Below, piece by piece: positions 10,600 to 22,345 of a stretch of 64,000 nucleotides of DNA (its first letter is position 1; each line of letters begins with the position of its first letter). The translations under genes were made by a program, and so were the position numbers. The notes under the pieces were generated by a model. It was not told where the DNA came from. It saw only the letters and a list, made by a program, of their open reading frames with translations, and made no database searches. Location: the NCBI GenBank assembly GCA_029204225.1, contig CM055097.1, forward strand, positions 36,504,976-36,568,975, written 5' to 3'. The stretch is from Diphasiastrum complanatum. Lineage: Eukaryota > Streptophyta > Lycopodiopsida > Lycopodiales > Lycopodiaceae.

Positions 10600-10797
10600 A
10601 TGTCTCATATAGGTAACTCTTCGTCATTATCCAACGAGGCTAGAATCATTGACAAGTGTTGGATCTTCGACATCCACACCGGTTATGGCTCCAACTAGCT
10701 TGACTATGGCAGTCTCCCAACTAGTCTACGCTATGGCTTCTCCAACTAGCTTGGATATGGATGCAAGAAGACAGTCATGAGCATGGTGGTGAGTATT
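10600..10797 (+). pseudogene. Start of a copia gag, disrupted within ~30 codons
   Basis: An ATG 54 bp after the primer site opens MSHIGNSSSLSNEARIIDKC and stops near 10697. Between 10680 and 10765 a short unit (TCCAACTAGCTTGG-like, followed by ATATGG or CTATGG) is repeated about three to four times in imperfect form. No downstream gag or pol of this element is visible, so the copy is truncated. Confidence 0.5.
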
Positions 10798-11414
10798 CTG
10801 ATGGGTAAGATCCACTCTTCTCTCGTTTCTCTACTTAGGAACTGACTCAAATGATGGCTTAACCTAAAAGATAAAACCCTAAACTAAATCTCCTCCTCTA
10901 AGGCTTACCCTACTAGAGAATGGAAGGTCTGGATTAACTTAACTTGTTGCAAGACCAATACTGTACAATACAATGTGAAGTAACACAGTAGATGAAACCA
11001 CACAAAGGAGAACACTCAGAGAGAAAGATAGGCATGTATTGCAAATGAGGTTCTTCTCGAAAATGGACTCTTCCACTCCTATTTATACTTGGAGTGGTGG
11101 TCACTTATAGAAATGCATTGTGGGACAAGTAAGCCACATAGACTAACTTAACTTTGAATCACACTGGTGCCATGGGACAAACCCCCAATGGACCTTTGTG
11201 ACTAACTTTTACAAAACTTGAAATAACTGGAAACTACATATCTATGTGCAGTGCCCATGGCAATTTAAACTTAGAACTGAATATCTTAAGCCTTTACGGA
11301 TAAAGTAAAAGCCTAGACTTGATGGGAAAGTTCTACGTTTAAATCATATCATGCTTGTATTTTTAAAGATGTTTCGCATGATGGCTAGAATATTCCTTGG
11401 AATATCAGCCTACA
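10798..11414 (-). repeat. Minus-strand 3' LTR (outer end approximate)
   Basis: A polypurine tract CAGAGGGGATAA (11415-11426, minus strand) is followed by TGTAGGCTGATATTCC, the expected LTR start. A TATA box (TATAAAT at 11081-11087, minus strand) lies inside. The far end, near 10798, is a guess from a CCATCA terminus. It may belong with the gypsy gag at 13.7-14.8 kb. Confidence 0.55.
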
Positions 11415-11426
11415 TTATCCCCTCTG

Positions 11427-13677
11427 TTAAGAAATTGGCGGTCCCACGCCAAGTGCAATGTCAAGACCCCGTTCCTTATGGTGCTAGAGGAGTCAAAGTC
11501 GGTGCAACTTGTAGATGTGGAACTTTTTGTAAAGTGATGTTTCGTAGGAGATGAAGCTTTGAAGAAGTACGAGCATCTCCAGAAGATTTGAATTGAATCA
11601 GGTTGGTGTTGGCTTGTTGATGACTTGCTTCCAATTGCTCACGTAGTGATTCAACGGATGATGTACATGAGCTTAGTATTTCTTGAGACATGATGTGAAT
11701 GCCACACAAGGGGTTACTGAACAGCGGTGAGAGGAAGATGGAGTGGGTGTGACAGGGGGTGTTGTAATCTCGGAAGTGGTGAAGGTGGATAGATGGATGT
11801 TGCTGGATGGATCAAAATTCCTTTGCTCATTACTATCTTGCAAAAGCACTTTTGTCAACGTTTAAAAAAAAAACAAGTTCAAGAACTCTTAAAGCGGTCG
11901 CGAATGTATAGAGTCGTGTATGGCCTTGTTTTTTTTTTTTTTTCATTTGAATGATCAACAAGCTGTTAACTTGTTAATTTTTTTTTTTGGAGAACTTAAG
12001 ACATGGCTCATAATCATTGTTGAGAACCTCTAACATCCTTGATTTTGTTGCTTCAAGCGCTGAACTATATCAGTGGTATGCTGCAGATGTCGTAGATTTG
12101 TTTGCTTCACGAAGTATGTAGTTGATAAACGAGAGCAAGTTCAGATTGATCCATCGGGGGGGAATGAGGACTTGAGACAAGGATGGAGAAAGCTAGATGT
12201 AGCTTCAAGATGTACTAGATGTGGAACATGAGGGAATGAATGGATAGAAAAGGAATGAGATGAGTCTTGTGTGATTTCCCATATCTGTCTACTATAACCA
12301 ATGCTCTTTGTACAATTCTCCATGGAATCATCATTGCTTGCCTTTGAAAACAACTTTGTCATTGAGGTTGTGCGCTCATAACTTCAATCTCTGATTGACT
12401 TGAGAGTCCTTCAGTTTATGTAGGCCTATGGGATTTCACTCAGTGATGACTTGTACTTATTGCGGCCTCCGCAGATGATCGAATGGATGATGTACCACAA
12501 CAGTAGTATGGTCTTGAGACATGATTACCACTGCTCAATGTACATTTTGCCAATGAAGCATCATTGTTGGCATTGGTAGGAACACTTGTCGTCTGCGTTG
12601 GTTTGCACATATATTTTTTGTCTTTGATGTGACTTGAGAGCCCTTCACTGGTACAAGCTGTCACTTTATTGATGATTTGATGGCCATGGTGAGGCAATTG
12701 GAAAAGCGTGGATATTGTAGCGCTTACGTAAAACCAACTGCTCATTGCGGATGGCGGTGTTCGTGTTGTCGCGGATATTCCATCTTGTTGGGAAGATGGA
12801 TCTTTTGCTAGATCATGGTTGCAGTCTGATAAGATACTTGTTTTGTTGCCAAACTGAGCATTTGTTGTTGAAGTCCTTGACTGCTCTTTTTGTTCATATG
12901 GAAAGTTGTTGAAATCATTGGTAAAGATGTAGAGATATATCCCAATGAAAATTCATGTGATACTGCAACTGTAGAGATAGAATAAAATTGTTGATGATGT
13001 CACCTATAATGTTGCTGCAAAAGAAAACACACCAAACCATACGACAATAAAACAAACAAACAGGTAGCAACAAATGACATAGTTGACAGGACAAAACTTG
13101 AAATAAGAGAATAATGAAAAATTGTAGCGGATAACTCTATAGAAGGATTTGCATGACACTCTTAGACCAAACTCTTGCAATCCAGTATCAAACTTGGCAC
13201 AAGGCCATAGTTACAGTGTTACAAAAGAAAAACAAGTGATAACGTATAACATTTACGTAGCATACAATAAGACAATTATGTCTTAGATTACTTTCACTCA
13301 GATAAAACATACGGGTTACCATCTAGACACAAAACTCATGATTCATCAGGCGGTAGCTCAAAACTTGGCTCCAGGGTATGATATCAATTGCTTGGTCATA
13401 GAGAAGTAATGAAGACACAGATCTGAGGTGGTACATTCTCGGTCTTATCTATGAATGATGTTTAAGATAGGCCTTACGTAATTGCTAGATAGGATGTAAC
13501 TGTATTTGGATCAGAAGCAACTATGTATCCGTGGATGACAAAAGAATCAGTAAGACTAGACGATCCTAGACACATCTAAGACTACTAATTTTAGTAAGGT
13601 GCAAATGGTATCTAACTTGATGAGCAGGCACATTGGTATCTTCTATACAATACATCGCTGGGTTTATGTAGTCGGAA
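11427..13677. other. Non-coding internal retroelement sequence with diverged repeats
   Basis: No supported protein is seen. Short similar blocks recur: GGATGATGTAC...CTTGAGACATGAT at ~11658-11694 and ~12484-12524, and GACTTGAGAG(T/C)CCTTCA at ~12397 and ~12631. Poly-T runs lie at 11931-11943 and 11980-11988. The small minus-strand frames here lack any known motif. Confidence 0.4.
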
Positions 13678-14770
13678 TCAACTTGTGTGATAGACGTAGC
13701 AATATCTTGACTCTCTACAAAAGGCTGCGATTGGCCTTGGATAAGAAGACTTTGGTTCAAAATGTAAAAGTGGTGTAGGATGGTTCATAGAACCAAAGGA
13801 TCGAGGTTGATGAAAAACTGGGCCTATTGGCCTTGGTTGGTATTGTCCTGGCCTCTGTGCGGATGCATTGGCAGTGTAGTTCGGTGCGTAATTCGTAGGT
13901 CTAGGTGGTCTGTACGGATGGTACAGTGGTCGTAATGCCTGCTGATAGTATGTTCTTGCATGTGGGCACGCGTTGGAAGTATGGCGTTGAGCACACACAG
14001 GGCACCATATTTCCATGGATAGGAAAGGTTTTTTCGGCCACATCCTTTAGCATTTTGGAACTCTGAGGTCAACTTCTCCATTTGTGCTTGGTGTGCTCGT
14101 TACCAACCTTCTAGATGTTGAAGGATATCGATCGTGATAGTTGAGGCGGATTCTTCAGTACGTGAAGTCTCGTGTTTAGCCAGCCCCTTACCCTTTTTCT
14201 CGCGATAATCGTAATCCTCGTCAGACCCTTCATCTTCTTCTCAGATGGCATCATCCATCGTCCTTTAGCGTCATGTAAGAGTCTACGGGTTTCAATTCTC
14301 TCCTGATGGCCTTGGGTAACCTGACTAGGAATAATTTAATGGCCATTTTCTCAGTGATTTTACACATCTTGATCTGAGACAATTGGATAAAAGGGCTTTG
14401 GGTGAGCTTGGAAACCGTTTGATGAGTGCTACAGTGATGGTCTAGCAAGACGTGTTGTTCAGACCTTCAAAGTTTAAAAATCATTCCTTGGCATCGCCTT
14501 GAAGAATCATAGGGAACAGCCTCACCTTTTTGGTTTTAGAGCTGTCACCATTAAACTTACAAGTGTTGTCGAAATTTTGGAGGAATCCTATTGGGTCTGA
14601 TTCCTTGTCGAAAAATCATTAAATTTGTTTACTTGAGCATCTAAATCCTTCGTTTTATGATACACATTACTATAAACAAAATCATTAAAACCAAACTCTT
14701 TCTTGTGCGTGTTTCTAGCCATGTCCCGTTTGTGTGTGATGAAGGAACTCATGAACTTCAACATCTTTGT
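13678..14770 (-). pseudogene. Ty3/gypsy gag, broken
   Basis: Reading 14770 to 13678: MARNTHKKEFGFNDFVYSNV, then a segment with LFPMILQGDAKEWFLNFEGL (capsid core of retrotrans_gag, ~14550-14460), then LPKAIRRELKPVD. A knuckle-like CPVCAQRHTSNAC follows near 14000, as CX2CX4HX4C. Stops and frameshifts separate the pieces. A Pro/Tyr/Gln-rich tail follows the knuckle. No protease or RT was found next to it, so the element is truncated or non-autonomous. Confidence 0.75.
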
Positions 14771-14810
14771 GGAGTCAAATGCCCTCAGTTGAGAGATTCC
14801 AATTATAGTG

Positions 14811-14826
14811 TCCCTACAATGGCACC
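14811..14826 (-). promoter_or_regulatory. Possible tRNA-Asp-type primer-binding site
   Basis: The minus strand reads GGTGCCATTGTAGGGA just upstream of the gag start. It resembles the Tat/Athila site (TGGTGCCGTTGTCGGGGA at 40751), with a few mismatches. The LTR expected beyond 14830 was not recognised. Confidence 0.4.
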
Positions 14827-14829
14827 CTT

Positions 14830-17280
14830 CAAGTAGATAAGATGTGTTCTATCTTGCCCTATAGATTAAAAGAGTGCTACATAGGATCACGACACTTTTG
14901 CCTACTCAAATTCCTACTCTTGTATCTTTTGTGTGGTTACAAATTATAATTCATGCGCAATACGTGACTACATTGACTCCATTAATCTTAAAGTCAAAGT
15001 AGCAAGGGGATAAATAGAGTCAAGGGAGAAAAAAGATGAGGAAAGGAAATCAAATGCAACCTTTGCGATGAAGGAGACTAGAGCAAGCATTATTGAACAT
15101 CGACTATACTTCCAACTATTCTTATACAAGCAAGATAGCAAAATTGAGGTACAAGATAATCACAATGATAAGTGTGAGGGCAATATTGAATGATGACAGT
15201 CTCGATTGAGACTCACGAAGACTATTTCTAGAATGTTAGCAGCCATGCATAAACATCTTTTTTTTTTTTTTCTTAGATGGGTCACCAAATACAGTCCCTA
15301 CGAAGTTGGCCTAGGCAAGACATTACATTTGTAATTGCAAAAAAGTTGGCTCTTGTTCTTGGCTAAATACTAGCATGTCAATTTGCCATGTAAACATCCA
15401 ATTATATGCCCTTCAATGTGTCAACAAAGGCCACCATAACATATGATACTCAATCGTCAATGAAGGACCAATTAACTATTTGCAATTTTCATTTACCACT
15501 TCAAATCTTTGCATGTTGTCTTCATTTGTTTTCTTTCTTAATTCAACCGGAAGTCAAAATGTTTTCTACTAGCAATTTTTGACATGCCAATGAAGAAGAA
15601 TTGGCCTCTTTGTCAAGGTATCACTCCATTATACTAGTCTTGTCAAAAATCCACATACGATAGCAAAGCAACCAACTCTAAAGTATCTTGGGGTTTTTTT
15701 TTTGTACTGATTGTGTATAAGAGGTTGCAAAAATGATGACAGGTTTAGGCTAACTTGATCATCTATTAGCATAAAATTGAGAGCACAAGTTAAATATAAA
15801 ATTGAATATTTAAATTCATGTTGATTATACATGCATATGCATGTCAAAAGTAAAGATTTTCCCAAAAAAAAAATTCTTATTTTAATTATTCAAGATTATT
15901 GTTTGCCATCATGTAGAACTTTTGCTTCGTTCTGAACACTATCCACATTAGAAATAGCTCAGCAGTTTTTTGCCAATACATGCATATATCAATCTTGCTT
16001 GTTTTTTTTGTCACAACTAAACATTTAATGTTTTTCTATTAGCCTACTATTCCTACGTTTAGCATTGTAGTTGTATCCAAGTTTTACTTGCTTGATACTT
16101 GATAGCAATATCTAGGTGTTTAATATTTAATGTTTGCATGTTTTCTAGCACACAAGTGTTGTCTTTGTTGCTATCATTTGCAAGGCTTCATTGATCCACT
16201 TATTTCAAGTTCATATTCATGAGAGTTGACCACAATCAACCTCATTGTCATGCATCTACTTTTTTGTCCACTTATTATTGTAGCTAGTTTGTCATTTGCT
16301 TCAACTTTCACATGCTCAACGTGTTATATCAATCAAGTTGGCTGATTCAATTTCCTACTCATTTTATACTCCTTGCAATTAAGTTCACAGTTACCTTTTG
16401 TGACACTTCAAACAATTTAAATGAGGGATTCTCAATCAATGAAGAATTTTCCTTTTCCATGAAGAATTCTGAGAATTGTAGTTTAATAAAAAAAATTGAA
16501 GCCAAGTAGTAGCTAGACCATATCCCAGATTTAAAGTAGGAAAACAAGTGTGGTTTCACAAGAAGTATTCACGATTACAATATGGTGGTTCTACAATGCT
16601 TGGATTATCTCATATTTCTGGTTACGGGTTTCTATGGAATTTATGTCTCTTTGATGGTGTTCTTTCAAATAAGGAGAGGCTTGATCATGGAAGAAATCTG
16701 AACTTGGTAGAATGTTAGGTGTTGCTGCAATTGGCAAACTTGAAAATCAGCTTCAAGACTCTTTAAATGATTCCAACAGTGCTTGGCTCAGATGAGCAAG
16801 GAGGTTATACTCAACAAAGTAATAACTGAGGAGCTATTGGAATTTATGGTAATTGTTTCCATGGATTTGAGTAGATTATGCCCTAAAAGCACCACTACGT
16901 ACTATTAGATAAAGTTGTTATTTGAAGCAAGTATATGTTATGTTACAATCATGTAGCCATCCTCAATAACTACGTAAGACTTCACATCATATCGTGGTCC
17001 CATGGAAGGAATAACTGTGTTATATTTTATTTTATCAGACAAATTTAAGTATTAAAAGTTAAAACCATTAGCCAAGGAGAATATACAATTACATTGAAGC
17101 TAATTTAAGGGTGACAAACTAAAACAACTTTCAATAAACAAAAAAAGCTGTGTGTGCTGACATACTGAATATATATAATACCGATAAACAGGGTTTTGAA
17201 GAAATGTTGCATATTTTTTATACAGCCTAAACAGAATCTTAGATTCTGATCATCACCAACTTTGGTGAGCATTTGGCTTC
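14830..17280. other. AT-rich stretch without a recognisable gene
   Basis: No coding region or retroelement domain could be supported. There are homopolymer T/A runs (15259-15273, 15692-15700). Most of it is unassigned sequence, probably very old transposon remains. Confidence 0.35.
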
Positions 17281-17298
17281 TCTTTGGGTGCATACAAT

Positions 17299-17513
17299 CA
17301 GAAATATGGACTTCCTGTTTTGATGCATCTCTATATATTTCAAAAGTGGTTGCTGTAATCACGCATCTAAGTGTGAAGCCAGTGAAGGTTTTGGAGTGGA
17401 GTAGAATCACAAAATCAGACAAATGAACTTTCTGTTTTGGATGCATCTATATATATTTCAAAGCTAGCTGCTGCAATCATGCATCCAAGCGGGACATTAG
17501 TGAGGTTTTTGGC
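17299..17513. repeat. Imperfect tandem duplication, period about 117 bp, downstream of the 575-codon gene
   Basis: The block beginning CAGAAATATGGACTTCCTGT at 17299 recurs as CAGACAAATGAACTTTCTGT at 17416. Both copies include TGCATCT(C)TATATATTTC, GCTG(T/C)AATCA(C/T)GCATC and end in GTGA(A)GG(T)TTTTGG. The copies have clearly diverged. They lie in what would be the 3' flank or 3' UTR of the gene at 17681-19408. Confidence 0.75.
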
Positions 17514-17680
17514 TGTTGACAGGCAGAGTTCTAATGCAGCAAGAATTCCATAAGGATCCCTCAACTTCTCTTACCTCTAGTTCAGCATTGCCTGGTACCA
17601 ACTTAAGAATTCTTAGTCCACATGAAGTAATTCAAAGAAGCTGCAGTAAAAAATTTAACAGACTAGCTAGTCTGATGAGC

Positions 17681-19408
17681 TTATTGACCATCAAGCTCAT
17701 AATACCTTTGCAAGTAAACTTTGGCCCTTTGAACCTGTGACCTCATTTGCGCTGAAAGCTTTGGATCTGCAAGGTATTTATCATAAGTGTGTAGCTTTTC
17801 CTGGTAAGATCCTTGGGAAAGCCTAACATTGTGGTCGCTTCTATCCACATCTCCAGTGGAATGTATCAACTTATACATATCTGGACCTTGAGGGATTGAA
17901 CGCTCCAGCTTATGGGCAAGACTGAAAGGTGAAATTCTGCTAAGCTCACTGTCATACCAGACACTACCATGAAGAGACTCAACATCATCCATGGAACGAG
18001 ACAAAGGAACATTGTTCTCATACTGGAAACCTTCGTTGGTATGTTCTCCAACCATAATTGGAACAGAATGGCTTTTGATGTCTTGAAAATTGGTGATCAG
18101 TGGATTCACTTCAGTTGGTACAGAGCTTTGACCTGTGCATGAAATGTCTGCACGATTTTCGTTGTGAGGTAAAGGACACAAGAAGGGTCTGTGCATGCCT
18201 GCTTCCATGACAGGAGGATATAGCTGGGCAGTTGTTTTGCTTAAAGCCATCGCATCTGCTCCAAAGTTGCTCCTAGGAAAGTTCTGGATGGTAGTTGTCA
18301 CATCTCCAGGAGAAAAATCGCTGCTAGTCATATCAGAGGGAATTTCCAAAGGAGTTTTCCAAGACGACGTGGATACATTTCTACATTTACTCTGAGCAGG
18401 AGGCTCATTGCAAATGTCTAAGGTCTTATTTCTGAACTCAACATTTTCATTCTCTATGGAATTCGAAATCTCATATAGCTTACTATCTTCCTTTTGATCT
18501 TTATGATGCATGTCCAGCAATTGATCTTCAAGGTTCCGATCTGATTTTACCTCATACATGTTATCATGTCTTACGTTATCATTTTGGTTCGAAATTATAA
18601 CACTACGATGAAGTCCAAACTCAAATTTCTTTTGTGAGTCAGCTATTCCAGTCTGATTCATCAGAGGTCCAGTTTTCAGAAACCCATTTTGGGATGGTGC
18701 TTCCCGATGGTCTGACTCTGTGGTTGGGATTATCATTGTGGTTTCATTCGCAAGAGAATCTCCTTGTTCGCCAATATCAAAAGGTTGAGGTCGTGATAAT
18801 GTTGAAACAGGATAAAGGATCCGATAGTTTTCTGGACCTCTTGTAGAATCTTCAAGTTGCCTTTTGTCAAAAACAAATGTCTCCTTGACATCTGCACATT
18901 CACTAGAGAGAATATCTTTGTTTCCCGTAGCCATGTCAAGTATCTGTGCTGAGGATAACACTGCTGCCTCAAAATGAGTTACATGCAAGTCTTGCTGTAC
19001 TGGAAGTATGTTTTCATCCCCATCCAGTTGAGAACTTGTTGGAGCTGTTGGGGCAACCGATTCTTGCAGAGATTTCAACAACATTCCCTTGCTTGCGTGA
19101 TCTTTAATTTCCTGTGGAGCAGGACAGGGCTTAAGTTTACGACTTCGGTGTGACTTCCATGTGAAAATCACTGCTGCGATAGTTGCCAACCCCACAAGAA
19201 TAGCGTGCTTGTTACGAACTTTTGATATGTAAGATGTTGCAGATAGAGCTGTCCTTACTGATATCCACACCTTAAGCCAAGCACGAGCCTGCCTTTTGAT
19301 ATATCTATATGAGTCCTCTAACAGAAAAGTGATCTTCAACTTCAATGTACACAACCATGCTATAAGAGTTACATCCTTAGATTGATTAAGAATGGCCGAC
19401 AAAGACAT
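17681..19408 (-). CDS. Unrecognised 575-residue single-pass membrane protein
   Basis: This is a long uninterrupted frame, in a window where most other long frames belong to transposons, with none of their motifs. Residues 1-65 are basic with several Trp and amphipathic segments. Residues 69-84 (AILVGLATIAAVIFTW) form a likely membrane helix followed by a strongly basic KSHRSRKLK, which suggests a short lumenal N-terminus and a large cytosolic part. Residues ~100-470 are polar and low in order. The C-terminus (about 540-575: YDKYLADPKLSAQMRSQVQR then AKVYLQRYYELDGQ) looks like a conserved helical domain. Minus-strand TTTTATGTAG|GAG a few bases before the ATG resembles a 3' splice site, so an upstream 5' UTR exon is likely. 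I do not recognise the family and assign no function. Confidence 0.7.
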   Translation of the reverse strand: MSLSAILNQSKDVTLIAWLCTLKLKITFLLEDSYRYIKRQARAWLKVWISVRTALSATSYISKVRNKHAILVGLATIAAVIFTWKSHRSRKLKPCPAPQEIKDHASKGMLLKSLQESVAPTAPTSSQLDGDENILPVQQDLHVTHFEAAVLSSAQILDMATGNKDILSSECADVKETFVFDKRQLEDSTRGPENYRILYPVSTLSRPQPFDIGEQGDSLANETTMIIPTTESDHREAPSQNGFLKTGPLMNQTGIADSQKKFEFGLHRSVIISNQNDNVRHDNMYEVKSDRNLEDQLLDMHHKDQKEDSKLYEISNSIENENVEFRNKTLDICNEPPAQSKCRNVSTSSWKTPLEIPSDMTSSDFSPGDVTTTIQNFPRSNFGADAMALSKTTAQLYPPVMEAGMHRPFLCPLPHNENRADISCTGQSSVPTEVNPLITNFQDIKSHSVPIMVGEHTNEGFQYENNVPLSRSMDDVESLHGSVWYDSELSRISPFSLAHKLERSIPQGPDMYKLIHSTGDVDRSDHNVRLSQGSYQEKLHTYDKYLADPKLSAQMRSQVQRAKVYLQRYYELDGQ

Positions 19409-19411
19409 TGT

Positions 19412-19440
19412 GGCCTCCTACATAAAACCAAAAGCATACA
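19412..19440 (-). other. Possible 3' splice site before the start codon of the 575-codon gene
   Basis: The minus strand reads TGCTTTTGGTTTTATGTAG, then GAGGCCACAATG. The pyrimidine-rich run and TAG fit an acceptor, with 9 bases of leader before ATG. The matching donor and first exon were not located. Confidence 0.4.
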
Positions 19441-21690
19441 GGTACGCAATATGCACTCAGTGGCGCAGATGCTTTTTTATCCTCTTCCTACCTAACTTGT
19501 TCTTATAGATGCTAACTGATGATGCACGCTACTATGACCTGTGTCTCAACTCCTGAGATATGTTCCCAGGGATAGTGGGTATAGTTATAGTGTAAGATAT
19601 TACATGAATGAGATAACCAGAGACATTTCCGTGGTACCCACAACCCGGAAAGAACAACCACTTCCCAGCTGAAAATTTCAATTCTCCACCTGCTTTCTGG
19701 CTGTATACCTTTTGCTTAGAAAGATGGATGATTGATTCAGAAGAACAGGTTTGCAGACTTTCTCAGCTTTTGGTTCTCTCTCCTGCCAGGACACTAATGC
19801 CTTGTCAATAGATTCTAACTTTATCAAAGCCACTCTTTAATAAAAACGGAAATACCAATCCCCCCAAAACAAAAAATGCAACATCTTCTTCAGATGTTCT
19901 AGAGAAGCGAAGGAAAGTCAGCTTCGAGAGTTCTGGCTACCAAGTCAATAAATGACAGAGTTCTTTGCTTATTCAACACAAAGACGAGGTGCTCTATTGG
20001 TTAGACTGAAGATTAGGGTGCAGGCTCTGTCCAAGGGATTCCACCATCATCATTGGTTTCATAGTTAACTCCTCTTGCACAAAGAATCCATGCTCCTTCC
20101 ATTAATGCATAAGCCATTAAGGCAATAACCACGCAAGCAAGATGAGGCAACAGAATGTACAAGGCATATCTAATCAGGCACCACTTATTAAGTAGGTCTT
20201 ATTGTGCAGAAGCTCCCTTCATAGAAAAACCAGAGAAAAGGACTTAAAACAAACATGAACTGAGCAATGACTAAACAATAAAGATGAAAACAGCAATAGC
20301 TACCATGGAATTATTGACCCAAAAGCAACAAACGTTGTCAGTTTAACGACAGAAGCTTCATTTGCAGCTTCTATGACTTAAGTTTCCATCCTCTGAATGC
20401 ATTCAGCCATTGCAAACCTGTTAAGGATTGTCTTGGCGTTTTACTTCTCATTTCTGAAGTGTGTTAGATCGTGCACAGAATGCCATTCCTCAGAAATTTA
20501 TGGGCTTAAGCCCGCTAGTGACTCATTTTTGGGCAGATTCCATGGATTATTTTATCAACAGCTTCATGAACAAGACTGTAAAACAAATGTGAAGCAAATC
20601 AATCTTTTTGAAAACTCATCTAAGTCCATAAAAATCTTCAGATTATGGCCAACAAAAAATTTGCATATAAGTTGAAGGAGGACATTACATCTCATTAAAA
20701 GTCACAAACTGTGTGCCACAAAAACATGTCAGCCATAAAGTAAAATGTTTGCCAATCCTTTCCCAAACGTAAAGGATTTTGAAGTGACGTTTTCAACAAG
20801 TTCAAAGCATGTTCAATCAAGACTTGGCCTAACGGCCTTGCCATAACGGCTGTTTGACCTAGTGCAGAAGTCACTAAAAAATCCGTTTTCCTATACAGCA
20901 TGGTTTTAGTCACCAATGGTACACTATGAGTATTCAGTCCTAGCATCACTTCTCCCCACCCAACCCCTACCTCCCTCTCTCATTTTGTCACTTATATTAG
21001 CTTAATTTTGTGAACACAATCGTTCTGAGCAGCTTCGTAAACACATTGGCTCCATTTTATGTTTTGGTTATGTAGCATATCAATTGGTAACTAGCCCAGC
21101 ACCATGATAAGTCATTCTCCATCCTCTCCACCTCCCATGGACCATGCACCCAAGTATATCTTCAGTCATGAGTATACACATCTCTACTAGGAAGCCCTCC
21201 CGCCCTACTCCAGCAATTTCCACATGATAGCTGCTTCAATCCCAGACCACTTTTCTCACTACAGTGCTTCATACGGCGGCCTCCATGGCCTTCTCATGCA
21301 AACATCCTAAGTATTCCTCCCACACTCAGGTCACCCACACTAACCTAGGTACAATGATGAGTCACAAGCGTAAATAAGTTGTAAATGCCCAAATTTCCTC
21401 CTCTCATCTTCTACATAACCTCAGACATCTATACAGCTGACCCGTCTCTCAAAAAAATGACTGCTATGCTTCTCGTCTATCACATACATATGGCATCCCT
21501 ATCTCAAATCTTTCGAAGGGAGCCCATCGGTATATCAAGGGATTACCTATCGAGCATACTTACGAGTGACATGGCAAGGACCTCTTGGGGACCTCATTTC
21601 TATTGTTCCTAGAGTTGGCTATAATTGGGGCTCCAATATTACTACAATACTTGCACTGCTTAAGGTTTTCATTGGGGGGATTCCTGGTTT
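19441..21690. other. Upstream region of the 575-codon gene and unassigned sequence
   Basis: The promoter and first exon of the 575-codon gene should lie here, but no clear TATA box or exon could be fixed. The 84-codon minus-strand frame at 20695-20949 has no recognised motif. The stretch 21060-21690 may be the decayed upstream part of the LINE whose end is at 21.7-21.9 kb. Confidence 0.3.
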
Positions 21691-21698
21691 CCTCACAC

Positions 21699-21930
21699 TA
21701 GCTATATGTGGAAACCAGTCGCTTCAAAGGTATTCCTCATGAGAGTAGGATTTACCAGTTATTTACATTGTGGGAGGTGAAGTCAGAGAAACATTTCATG
21801 TTCAGATGCCCAGTCTACTATGAGATTAGAGGACACTATCATTGCCTTTTTTGTGATTCCCTAGTCGCACTACGTTCGCTTATTTCATATAAAGACCCTT
21901 GTTGCGTCGCCTTGATCATATGAGAGATGC
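21699..21930 (+). pseudogene. LINE (non-LTR) retrotransposon, C-terminal zinc-binding end
   Basis: The frame reads METSRFKGIPHESRIYQLFT, then EVKSEKHFMFRCPVYYEIRG and HYHCLF. This resembles the region after the RT of plant LINEs, with the pattern RIP..R.C.LC...EVE.E.HFL..CP.Y..IR. The first Cys pair of the usual motif is lost (YQLF in place of CxxC). Upstream RT blocks are not recognisable. Confidence 0.6.
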
Positions 21931-22285
21931 CTTCTACGTAGAGATATATATTAGAGAGACAAATATGGACAGGTCTCCCATACCCAGATCACCTCCTTTT
22001 TCTCAAGGAGACACTCTAGATTAGACATAGAGACTAAGACATTGTCAGAGGATGCGATATATATCCTGTCTAGAGATTAGCATTGGGATCGATGGCAGTG
22101 TATGACTTTGAGACCAAGTCTCATTGCCCCCAGGAGACCTCATCAATTTACGAGTAAACGCACGAGGAGATGACATCCATAGGCTACAAAAGCTATTCAG
22201 CACTAGCATAGTCATCTATCTGTGCTTTCTTTAGCAAGGCTCCAATGAGATACAATATCTGCTATATAGCTCCACGTAAACTATA

Positions 22286-22345
22286 TCTAACAACAATAGG
22301 AATCTTGTCTTGGGTTACTTGTATGATCAAGTAGGTTTTCTAACA
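22286..22345 (+). repeat. 60-bp LTR-end relic
   Basis: This stretch (TCTAACAACAATAGGAATCT ... GGTTTTCTAACA) is nearly identical to the last 60 bp of the 478-bp LTR family at 23883-24360 and 26814-27291, and of the LTR at 25799-26244. It abuts gypsy integrase sequence directly, with no primer site or internal region. Confidence 0.85.

Noticed and set aside
18634-18972. Frames on both strands overlapping the 575-codon gene
   Set aside because: They are shadows of the long minus-strand frame, with no motif of their own.
19985-20050. tRNA-like stretch (TATTGGTTAGACTGAAGATT ... CAGGCTCTGTCC)
   Set aside because: An A-box-like word is present, but there is no B-box GGTTCGANTCC, no acceptor stem pairing and no anticodon arm that folds.
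20695-20949. 84-codon minus-strand frame upstream of the 575-codon gene
   Set aside because: No recognisable domain and no splice or promoter support; it could be old transposon sequence.
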